Positions 23,216-44,299 of a stretch of 64,000 nt of DNA are shown one piece after another. How positions within the stretch are numbered: position 1 is the stretch's first letter; each line of letters starts with the position of its first letter. The translations under genes and the position numbers were made by a program. Source of the DNA: Prinia subflava (taxonomy: Eukaryota > Chordata > Aves > Passeriformes > Cisticolidae). The stretch covers positions 8,808,032 through 8,872,031 of the forward strand of contig NC_086256.1 of assembly GCF_021018805.1 (NCBI RefSeq). Direction: 5' to 3'. The notes under the pieces were generated by a model. The model did not search any database. It had not been told where the DNA came from and was given only the letters and a program-made list of their open reading frames with translations.

Positions 23216-25134
23216 AAGCCAGCTATTTTTTGTTGAGAATGATTTTAACAGTGCCGAAGGACTTACCCTGTCTCCCCCAGGGACCCTCAGCTGATTCATT
23301 GCATGCAGGGTTAGCAGGAAAGCAGGGGACAGCCAGCCTTGGGGACATGGTGGCTCAGTGTCAGCAGCACAGCTACACAGGAAGCCACAAGCTACTCGCA
23401 GGCAAGGGCAAGCCAAGCACAGCTGCTCCAGGGCAGGCAGGTGGATGCTTGTTGCATAGGGCAACCCACTCCCATTTTGCTGGGATTCACCCAAGTCCTC
23501 AGCAGGTCCCATCTCTGAGAATTTCCGGTATTGTCCTGCTCTCCACATCCATCCAGGGAAGTTCTGAGGATCTGCAGGGGAAGGGAGGGTGCTTGGGACT
23601 CTCAGAACAGAGGGTAATTTCCACTGAAGGTGTTGCTCCAGAGACACCAAGCTGAACCTGTGCACCCAGCCACCCTCCTAACCACAGCCAGCTCTCATCT
23701 CACATCTGGAAAGTCACAGCCAGTCACCTCCCTCTCTCTTAGCCTCCCACTGACATCACGAGACAATGTGCTCACTCCTACCACCCCAGCATGGACAGAT
23801 GCAGTCTGTGACCCACGCAGGCAAGGGAACAACAGCACAATGGTGAGAGCAAAGCTGTCACAGCACTCGGCTGGGGACACATGTACCCACGGGTTCTGGA
23901 GTCAGGACACTCCAGGCTTATCTACAAATGTGGTAGAGCTTGGCTCCTTGAATCAGGATGCTCAGGTCCTTTCCTGCATCATCTGGTGAAGGCAGAAGGT
24001 CATGCCCAAGCTTTCACACAGCTCCAGCTGCAAGCCATGCTCTACAAGCCAGCGAGGGGCGTGCTGGGAGGCATGGTGGAGACAGCAAAAGGCACGGGCA
24101 GAAGCCAAGGCTAAAAAGACAGAGATGTCTCCAGGGCAGAGTGACTGCAAATCCACCTGGACAGAGCACCTCATGTTTCTGGTTGCTGGTAGGAGGCAGA
24201 GACCTGGCACCATTTATCACACAGACAGAGAAAGCCAGCCCTCACCACCATCACACAGTGTTGGGGCAGAGCAGGAGCCTCTCCGAGTCAGAGCCCCGCA
24301 GGTTCTGCCGGGCTGCCCGTGCACTGCCACATCCTGAGGATTCTGCAGGACTGCTCCCAAGGTGGAACACAGTCCAGGAACACACTGGGAGAACTGGATT
24401 TCCATTTCCCTCCCAGTGCTTTGTTGTTCTCATGTCATCACATCAGGAAGTCTGCACCATCATCCTTCCTCCGCAGGGCACGGACAGAGGCTCCCAGTCC
24501 CCCTCAGACTGGCTCCACAGAGGCATCTAAACCAGGCAGGGCTTCACCCACAGGGAAGGGGTTTGAGCATCCCCCACGAGCTGGGGCCAAACCTCAGGTC
24601 TGCTCTGCCCTGGATGGACACTGGCCTTGAAGACAATGTTAGAAATGAGCAGATCTAACAGAATGCCCTGCTAATGGTCCTGCCCCACACTGAGCATGCT
24701 GGTGCCACCAAGCTGTGGATGCATGGCAGTGTCTCCTGTCTCTCTGGGTCATCATTTTGGGGGAAGGGTCCCCAGTTTTTGCACACAGGAAGCTGAGGAT
24801 TAGAAGGAGAGATCCCAGGAACACCACTATCCCAGGTTTCCCCACCACCACCAAGGACAACACAGGGGTGTCCAGCCACCAGCAAGCAACACCCTAGAGC
24901 AAAGGATTAAATCTATCAGGACCCAGCTCATCCCTCCTCTCTCAGAAATGTGCTGCAGGGCAGGCACCCAGTCCCTTAATGGCTGCATCCAAATGTTGGG
25001 GCCATCAGAGGAACAGTGCAACCCCACCAAGCCAGCCTGCCCCCTCCCTCCAGCCACCCCAACTCTCCCAAGCATAGACAAGTGAAGCAGAATGGGCAGC
25101 TGGGAGAGCTGGCCTGGGAAGGTGAAGCCACGGG

Positions 25135-28100
25135 CTATAAGAATGTCACATCATCCTGTGACTGGAGCCAGCGCCAGTGGGCATCGTACTCCAGGTGCAG
25201 TTTGCTGTTGAGTTTGCAGTTCTCAAGGTCAGCCTCAGCTTTCCAAGCCTTCCCATCTGGATTTCCCTTCCCCAGCCTCTCCCCGGCCCTCGGTGGTGAT
25301 TTGGTGTCTCTGTCTTGCTCCAGAGAAGGGGACTGCTGGCCCAAATACCCATTGGCCACCTGGGGCTCCTTGGCAAACCGGTGATCCTGTGGCAACCCAG
25401 GCGGGGAGAGGTCCACGTGGGGCCACTCGTGCTCCTCGCAGTCCTTCTCCTGCTTTGCAAAACCCCTCTCGGGGTCGATCCTGACCCAGTCCTGCTCTGC
25501 CCTGGCCAGGGCCCTGCCCGATGCGGACGCAGCGGCAGTTTCAGCGGCGTTGTGGGAGTACTCATCCATGTCATCAGCCAAGGTGTCCAGGTAGCTGCCG
25601 ACGGAGATGCTGTCCAGCCTGTCGTTGGGGTCCTGCAGGCTGTCCCAGCTGCCCCGCCGCGAGGCCTCCTGGCTCTCCACCAAGCTGTACTGGCTGCTGG
25701 CCAGGCTGCTGCAGCGGCTGGTCAGGGTGCTGCGCTCCTCCAGCAGCCACTTCACCGCCTCGATGCCCTCGTTCACCACCACCAGCTGCTGCAGGATCTT
25801 CACGTCCACCGCTCGCAGGTAAGCCTGGCGGGGAGACAGAGAGCACAGGGGGGTTGAGGTGACCCAGGGGCCCCATGGCCGGCCCAGCCCGGCAGAGGTG
25901 TCACTGTGCTGCCTGCAAGTCTCCTAAGCTGCCTGATGAAGAGCGTGGTATGGGAGAACACCCCGCAGGGAACCATCCCAGGGGGCCCTGTCCAAACCTG
26001 GGGGCACAGCCATTGCAGACCAGCAACTTATGGTTCCCACCAGCCACCAACCCCCTCAGGGAAATAACTCCAGGGCACTTGTGTTGCTGTCTTCCATGGG
26101 AACCAGGAGTAAGCAAGGAACTGGAGGTATTGGATGCAGATCTGATCTCAGAGCATCCTCCAAGACCTGGGAAGCTGCTGGTAAGGCAAGAGGATCAGGC
26201 ATTGCTCAGTGCAAGTGTCTGGTTGGACCACCAGCACTTCCCCAGGCTTCATGCCTTTACTTCTCACATTCTAGGGTCTGAACCAAGCCTGGTGACAATG
26301 TCACATGGCAGGATTTGGAGACCCAAATCACTCCCAAAATGGGAGGCCATGGAGGACAGGCATTGCTGATCACACCACTCGCCTCACCGGCTCCTGCCCC
26401 TCCGAGCCTGGGGAAGCTCTCTGCAAACCTCAGTTGCTGCAGAAACATCTGTTTTCCTAATGGAAAGCCCTGTGTGCCAAGACATTCCTGTCTGTATGAT
26501 ACTGGCCGCCAAAAGCCACTGGATTTCCCCTACACAGGACGCAAATATTTTGCCAGGAAAGGAAATAAGGCCACGATGGGGGGAAAGGGAGAAAACCCAC
26601 TGCAGGGCACATACAGGCAGCCCCGGGCTGCAGATGCCCGTGGACTCCTTCATAAAACACATCCTGTGCCCGGCATCAGCAAGCTGTGACAGAAATCCAT
26701 GTGCTCCCCTGGGATCATTTTGAAGTACAGCACCCGATCCTCAGCATCCGGTGCCCTGGGAGCCACTTGCCCACCCACGGGTGACCCCACAGTCTCCTGA
26801 GAACCCTGTCTCCGGTCCCACAGCCAGCACAGCCATAGAAGCATCCCAGGAAGGAGCCTGGGAAAACTCCAGCCAGGATTTCAGCACGTGACACCTCTCA
26901 CTCCAGTCGACAGGAAAAAAAAGGGTCAAAGATTTGTAAAGACCTGACACCAGCCCTCCCAACCCCTCCTCATGCTCCTCAAGCTGGATTTAAATAAAAA
27001 ATAGCAGGGATGTACCCGGATTGGGGCAGGAGCCAGCTCCCAAGTGCAGAAATTTCCTTTCTAGGCAAGTTATTTAAAAAACTGCCTACAATGGACTTTT
27101 CTGCACGCACTGCAAAAGCATCTGGCCTTGGCAGGGAGACGACAAAGGAGGAGGAGGGCTGGAAACCCCTGGAGGGGGGTTCCCCATTTTTCTCTGCCTC
27201 ATGTAGAACTGCAGCTGTCAGAGATGCCAGGGGAGCCAACCCAAAAGCAGAGGGTGGGATAACACTCCCCACTTTCCATACTGCCTGCTGGAAGGAGTTA
27301 GCCATCAATTTGCTGCTAGTTCACGCCAGCCTGACCTCCCCATTGCACTTCAAGAAACCCCCTCTCCAGCAAGTCAGGGTTACTGTGGGAGGAGACCCAG
27401 CAAAGCCTGTTCTCTATTACTCCTCCAGATGCACTAAAGTTCACTGCACGACCTCGCACGACCAAGGACAGCTGTACAGGGGACTGCCACACTCCTCCTC
27501 ACGCTCTCCATGGGCAGATGCAGCCCTGCTCCTCTCCCCAGCACGCAAGAAACCTCAGGCGCCTTCTCCTTTCAAGATATCTAGCTCTAGGGATAAATCT
27601 TCCTCCTCAGATCAGGAGGCAAGAGTGGGAATTTGCTAAATTCTCCTCCCACCGCCCACTCCCAGGCCAGCTTATCCTCTAAGGATTGGGTTTGCTGGTT
27701 TCCTACTGCCCTGCAGGGGCGGGGGGGGAATTCTGCTCCCTGTTCATGAGAGCAGGGGAGATGAAGGGAGCCCTGTGCTGGGTTTTGGCACCTGGCTTCC
27801 AATCCCGAGCTGCTGATCTGGGTGTGAGGCGCCCCCACTTCCTCACTGGCCAGCAAGAAGAGCCAGGGCAGGGCAAGGAAATGCGTTTCTGAGCCAAGGT
27901 GAATAATGCCCGGCCCAAGCCTGGCCTTGCTGGCCATAGGCTGAGGCTGCTCGCCCCTGGGCAGGGCAAACACCGCACTGCCCCAGAGACCTTTCTCCTC
28001 CGGTCAGGGTGCAGCCTGGAAGCCGGTGCGGAAGGAGGATGAAAGCAGAGGGAGGATGAAAGCTCTTGCACCGATGGGAATACTGAATCAGCCAGAGTGG

Positions 28101-29052
28101 GGGGCTCAGGCTGGGTGGTGCTCCAGCCCCCCGGGGGCACGCAGGGATGCGGGCGTATTTAGCCTGTTTCCCTACAATGCTCATTCCCACCCGCTCGGCA
28201 TGTTCTTGCGTGGGAGCGTCCCTTCCCCCAGCTGCACTTGAACCCATTGCCCAACCTCGCCACGTTTCCCGGAGGCGCAGGCATCGCCGGTATTTGCTCC
28301 CTCCACGAAAGAGGGAGGCGAGCAAGCTGCCATCGGCACTCCCACGGTCCCGGGGAAAGGCTGCCACCGCAGCACAACCCTTTACGAGGCACCCGAGAAG
28401 CCCCGGCAGGACCGAGACCCGGGAACGCTCCAGCGATGCCCGTGCCTTGTCACCCCGGGGGTCACACCCGAGGGAGAGAAGATCCACCGCCATGCCCTTG
28501 GCGAAGGTCCCTGCCCTAAATGCTGATCTCGGACACCGCGATCCCCGACGGAGTCCGGGGGTTCGAGGGGGGCAGGACGGAGGTGGCCGAGGGGAACCCG
28601 GGGGGTGGATGCTGCGTGGGGCGGGGGCAGAGGGCGGCCGGGGCAAGGCTGTGAGCTGAGGGCTGTTCACCGTAACACGGAGGAGCAAGGGGGGCTCCCC
28701 AAAATGCGGGCACAGCGCGGGCACTACTCGGGACTGTCACCGGAGGTGACAAGCGGCTGCCCGAGGAGGCTGCGGCGACGGCGCGTCGGGACGCTCCGTT
28801 CCCGGGGACGGCCGGCAGCGCTCCCGGTACCGCGGCACTCACCAGCTCCAGGCGCAGCGTCCGGAGGCGTTCGGCGAGCGGCGGGTGGGCACCGCGGGCC
28901 GGCGCTGGCGTCGCGGGCGGCGCGGGCGGCGCGGGCGGCGCGGGGGCGGCGTCGGCCCGCAGCCCCCGCAGCAGCACGGCGGGCGGGCGCCGTCCCACCT
29001 TGCCCGCCAGGTCCCGCAGGTCCGCGGGCAGCGCCTCCCCGCCGCCCTCCAT
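25135..29052 (-). CDS. LURAP1: Leucine-rich adaptor protein 1 (LRAP35a)
   Basis: Two exons: 29052-28843 (70 codons, GTGAGT donor) and 25824-25135 (229 codons plus stop, acceptor CGCCAG). The join is in phase 0. The family links MRCK kinases to myosin 18A in lamellar actomyosin flow and can activate canonical NF-kB signalling. Recognition rests on the leucine-rich core (RLRTLRLEL, then AYLRAVDVKILQQL and EGIEAVKWLLEER) at about residues 62-110. Further support is the serine-rich block SSLASSQYSL, the RRGSWDSL motif, and the C-terminal DDVTFL, a PDZ-binding tail. Residues 34-53 are an Ala/Pro-rich run (APP units) encoded by very GC-rich DNA. The predicted length of 299 is clearly longer than the roughly 240 I recall for human; the extra residues lie mainly between RRGSWDSL and the C-terminus. 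It is head-to-head with POMGNT1. Confidence 0.93.
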
Positions 29053-29294
29053 GCGGGTGGGGCAGCGGCGGCCGCGCTGTCACCGCGGCCCGCGCTCGGC
29101 CCCGCCCCCGCCGCGGCCCCGCCCCCGCCGCCACCTGCCCGCACCAGCGAGGTCCGCCGGGGCGCGCGGAGCGGCGCGGGGCGGGGCCGGGGCGGGGCCG
29201 GCGCTGGCCGCGCCCCCGCGCTGTCGCTGCGGCGCCGGAAGCGGCGCGGAGGGTGCTCGGGGCGGCGGCGGCGGCACCGCCGAGCCGGGACCGG

Positions 29295-29351
29295 CCCTGC
29301 CCTGCCCGGCCCAGCCCTGCCCGGCCCAGCCCTGCCCTGCCCGGCCCCGCC
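29295..29351. repeat. GC-rich tandem repeat in POMGNT1 5' exon
   Basis: Units of about 15 bases built on CCCTGCCCGGCCCAG recur about three to four times head to tail, right before the probable first splice donor of POMGNT1. The run would be transcribed as 5' UTR and is likely to be length-variable and hard to sequence. Confidence 0.75.
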
Positions 29352-29362
29352 TCAGCCTCCCC
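29352..29362 (+). other. POMGNT1: 3' end of POMGNT1 non-coding exon 1
   Basis: The sequence ends CTCCCC followed by a strong donor GTGAGTAG at 29,363. The next plausible acceptor is CCCGGCAG at 30,192-30,193, just before the coding ATG, giving a first intron of about 830 bases. The 5' boundary of the exon is unknown, so only its end is marked. Confidence 0.5.
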
Positions 29363-30202
29363 GTGAGTAGCGCGGCCGGCTCACGCCTTCCGGCCCTCCC
29401 CGGACTCCCCGCGGTCCCGAAGCGCCTGGGTCCCCCTCTCTCCGCCGCCGCTCCTTGCCGCCCTCAGACAGCCGGTTCTCCCTCCCCGCCCGGGCTGCCT
29501 GGGTGCCCTTCGCCATCTCCGCCCCCCCCAGTGCCTCTGGGCCCCTCGGCGCTCCTCTCCCCGCCCTGCCGGGCCTTGCTGGGGCACGCCGTGCTCCGGA
29601 CAGGTCCCTGCCTCTGCCGGGGCTCCACATCCCGCCCAGGCCCAGCGGTTTGCCACCCGCAGGGCGCCCGGCCTCCCCTTGGCACAGCTCCTCTGTCAGG
29701 GGCGCTGGAAGCTCCAGGAGGATGCCGGCCCTGTGCTGCTCTCCGTGTGCGGCTGGCTGCACCCCGATAGCGGCCATGGGGCTATTAGTGGGGACGGTGT
29801 CTCTCCACCAAGGACCCCGCTGGCAGATGTGGCCAGTGATGGCCCATTCTGTAACAACTGGTGGTCCGGGATCTATTGTCTGCTTGTGACTTTGGGCTGC
29901 TTCTCTTTCCCAGAGCGTGGGAGTGGGCCCATGGCACTGCAGCAGCCTCGCTGAGGGGCTAGCCTGGAGCAAAGGCAATCACTGGCCCATGAGTTCAGGG
30001 GCTTTTCCTCACCCTGCAGCAAAGCCTGGCCTCCTGCATCGCTCCCAGCAGAAATTCTGGCAGGCAGGGAGACTCCCAAGTGCTTTTGCTCGTGGCGTGT
30101 CAGTGCTGTCCACAGCCACTGCTTGTGCCAGGCTCTGTCTTTACTGGGGGGAGGGTTTGAAGGCGCCTGGATCACGTTCACCCCTCCCGGCAGGGCGCCC
30201 CG

Positions 30203-30235
30203 ATGGACATGAGGGGAGAGCAGCACACATCCTGA
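30203..30235 (+). other. Short upstream reading frame in the POMGNT1 5' UTR
   Basis: Ten codons (MDMRGEQHTS) and a TGA end 33 bases before the POMGNT1 start codon. The frame lies in the exon that begins after the acceptor at 30,193. If transcribed as predicted, scanning ribosomes meet it first, which could lower POMGNT1 translation. This is inference from position only. Confidence 0.4.
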
Positions 30236-30268
30236 CCCCCGCCCCACACGGCTGCCAGCCCCGGGACT

Positions 30269-41474
<11,206 letters not shown>

Positions 41475-42868
41475 GGCTGGCAGCTGGAAGCAGAGGGCAC
41501 GGGGGAGCACAGAGACCCCCACGGTGCAGAGACAGAGTTGGCAGCAGCTCTCGGAGGCTGGTGACTGGATACAGACTCCTGTTTTGGGCTGCAGAAGCAG
41601 ATGTTGGGCTCCCTCCAGCCCTCTGTTGTGGTCTCCTTTTCCCTTGCACAGGACAGGGTCCTTCCCTGTAGATATGTCACCCCCATCCCAGGAACTTGGT
41701 TTTTTTAACACAGACACTCTACTAACGCTGCTCCTTTTTGGCCCCTGGCTGGGCAAGGCTGGAGGAAGGAGATGCTCAACTGGAGGGGGCCTCACAAAAC
41801 ACCTCTGCTCCTTTTTGGCCCTGAAGTCTGAGAAAGCAGCATGGTGCAAGTGCTGCAGCCTGCCAGCTGGATGTTATTTATTAACTCTTGCCTGCTGGCT
41901 TTGTGCCCCATGGTGAACACAGTGCTGAAGAGGGGCTATTCCAGCATCTCTCCTGTTACCTGCACGATGGATGCACCTTGAAGACTGTGTGCTGGGTTGG
42001 ACATCTTCCTGCACACTGGCTTTGCTCTGTGGGCTGCAGGTACTGGTGCAGCCCAGCTCACAGAAAAGGGAATGCTGGGGAGGAGCTGGATTTGCTGTGG
42101 ACGCAGAGGGGATGCTCCACACCCAGCACGAGGGCAGTCAGTTCTGGAGGCTGGAAGTCCTTGTAGGTGGAAGTGGACCAGGTTGTGTGCTCTGGCACAG
42201 ACTGTCCTCACCCACCTGCTCTGTGGGGAGCAGCCCTGCCCCTGTGTCGTGGGAGAGGGGTGCAAGTGCCTTGCAGAGCGAGATGGGAGCAGCCAGCAGG
42301 CATCATCCCCTGGCTGCAGGGGCAGGGAGGGCCAGGGTCACCTGGAGTGAGAGATGCTGCACTGTGGTCCTTGCCTGTGGTACTGTAGCCTGTCTCTCCA
42401 TCTTCCCTGCCCTGGGAGCCCCTGCTTTGGCTGAAGGCAGAGGGAGTTTCTTCTCCTGAATTCCCACTGTTACTGCAGGAAGTTGCTGGCAGGGAAGCTA
42501 TAAGCTGGTCTGGGATGGGCAACTGGCCCTCCCACTGTGGTACACCCCTCATACAGGGGAACAGGGAGGGGGAGGGGGTTCTGTGCCTTAGGAAGGATCC
42601 CAGGGCCCCTCCCATCCCCAGCCATTTGGTACTAATGTCCCTGCACCCTGAGGGGACAGTCCTGGTCCCCTTGCTCGCTAGAGCTCCTCCTCATCTGTGC
42701 AACAAGAGATCCATTCTCTGCCCATCCCCTGGCCCTGGGCAGGGATGCAGTGCTCTGGCTTGCTTTTGGGAGAAGGAGTTGCTGCTCTGTCCTTTCCCTG
42801 AGGTAACAGAGTCTCTTCCCCTTCATTTTCTCACTGTGAACTGAGCATTGGGGTCTACACTACACTAA

Positions 42869-42883
42869 CTTATTTATTTATTG
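42869..42883 (+). promoter_or_regulatory. POMGNT1: AU-rich element in the POMGNT1 3' UTR
   Basis: Overlapping ATTTA pentamers form the nonamer TTATTTATT about 1.4 kb after the stop codon. Such elements bind mRNA decay factors. It functions only if the transcript runs past 42.9 kb, which the lack of an earlier AATAAA suggests. Confidence 0.45.
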
Positions 42884-43790
42884 CTCCTGGGAAGGGGTGG
42901 ATTACAGGGCATGGAGAGCTGGCAGCCCCCAGCCTGCACAGGGGCAGTCATGGGAGGTTTGTCCCCCTGGCTCCACCCTCTGTTCCCTGCTTTCCTCCCT
43001 TGCCCAGAACAGGGGAGCCAGGAGACTCCTCTTGGCACAGATGATCCCAGTGTGGATGCAGCACAGCTCCAGCATGGCCGCAGGGACTCTGACCCTCACA
43101 GTCCCTTGCATGCCTGCCCCAGCAGCAGGGATGGGGTGGGATGGATGCAGGAGGGGAACACGAGCGTGCAGAGTGGCACCCTTGGGGCTGCAGTACCGTT
43201 CTGGGGCTCAGCCCTGCCCTCCCCCAGTGCTGCCCTTCCATGGGGCTGTGCTCTGGCAGCCAGTGGGCAGGCAGCCCCTGTGCTGGCCCTCAGGGTAAAG
43301 CAGGTCTTTTACAAGGATGGAAAAGGGACTTCTTTCTGAGAAATAGTAGCTTGCTCCCCATGCCCTGGTTTGGAAGAACTTCCAAATGGCTCTCCATTGC
43401 CCTTCCTAGGCACCTCTGTTCCCAAGACTCAGTTTCTCTTCCCCTTGAAACTAAATGCATTCTCTTTTCCTTCTCTGGTAGAGCTTAGGCTTGGCTTTTT
43501 CCCAGCTCCTCTTGGGGCTGGGGAAGGTGGTCCTAGGGATAGGAGATGGCTAAACCTGAGTTCCCCTCTCCTCCCCTGCCAACCAGAGCTCTGTGGCCCC
43601 CTGCTCTCAGTGACAGCAGGACAGGGGGGCTTAGGCTCTCCCTTCTCCACACAGGGTGCCAGGCCCATGGGGTGCTGTTCTCCGTCCCTCCCTGTCCCCC
43701 CAGCAAGGCTCCAGAGTGGCAGCCGTGGCAGGGCTGGGGGTGTGGCATCACCAGGGTTTGACGCTTTCTGAATTGAATTATTTTTTCAAG

Positions 43791-43796
43791 AGTAAA
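43791..43796 (+). terminator. POMGNT1: Probable POMGNT1 polyadenylation signal (AGTAAA)
   Basis: AGTAAA, a common variant hexamer, follows a T-rich run and is followed within about 30 bases by a GT-rich stretch (CTCGTGTGTTTC). I found no AATAAA between the stop codon and this point. The canonical AATAAA at 44268-44273 is the alternative. Either gives a 3' UTR of 2.3-2.8 kb. Confidence 0.5.
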
Positions 43797-44267
43797 CATT
43801 GCAAAGCTGTTGAGCCTCGTGTGTTTCATAGCTGGCCCTGTGCAGGGTACAGGGCCGGGATCCCTGGCTCTGGGGTCCTGCCTGGAAAGGACAGACCTCT
43901 GTCCTCTGGTGTCTTGCTCTGCCCAGGGCTGCACAGGCCTGGCCATGGGTTAATGGTGGCCCCAGGCCTGTGCCAGCAGAGGTCCTCTCTGTGGTGCCAT
44001 GCAGTGCCAGCAGGGCTGGCACAGGTTTGTGAGCAGTTTCCTCCTCAGGCTTTATCACTTTTATCTTCAGTTCAGCAACTGATGGAAACTCTGACGAGCT
44101 GCCTGGTGCCTCACCCCCGTCTTCCTCCTGGCACCTCCAGCTGCTGTGTCCTGAGAACTACAGCCTTGTCACCCTCTTGACCATTCCAAATTTATGCCCC
44201 TATGGGGCAGGGAACCCTAGAAGGGCTGGGGGTGCACCCATTCCTGGAGCAGAGACCACAGGACTGA

Positions 44268-44273
44268 AATAAA
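44268..44273 (+). terminator. POMGNT1: Alternative POMGNT1 polyadenylation signal (AATAAA)
   Basis: The first canonical AATAAA on the plus strand after the POMGNT1 stop codon, followed by GTGGTAGTGGG, which could serve as a GT-rich downstream element. It may be used instead of, or as well as, the AGTAAA at 43,791. Confidence 0.45.
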
Positions 44274-44299
44274 GTGGTAGTGGGAGAGTGTCAGCCACC

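Larger units (their letters stand above)
28780..29700. promoter_or_regulatory. Bidirectional CpG-island promoter, LURAP1/POMGNT1
   Basis: A dense run of CpG and GC boxes covers LURAP1 exon 1 and the first non-coding exon of POMGNT1. The LURAP1 start codon (29,052, minus) and the probable POMGNT1 exon 1 donor (29,363, plus) are only about 310 bases apart, so both transcripts must start inside the island. No TATA box is apparent, as expected for CpG-island promoters. Confidence 0.8.

Noticed and set aside
25315..25857. Plus-strand frame of 180 codons
   Set aside because: It is the antisense shadow of LURAP1 exon 2 and has no family resemblance of its own.
28605..29366. 253-codon plus-strand frame across the LURAP1/POMGNT1 promoter
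   Set aside because: It is antisense to LURAP1 exon 1 in a CpG island; GC-rich DNA has few stops and the product is low-complexity Ala/Arg/Pro.
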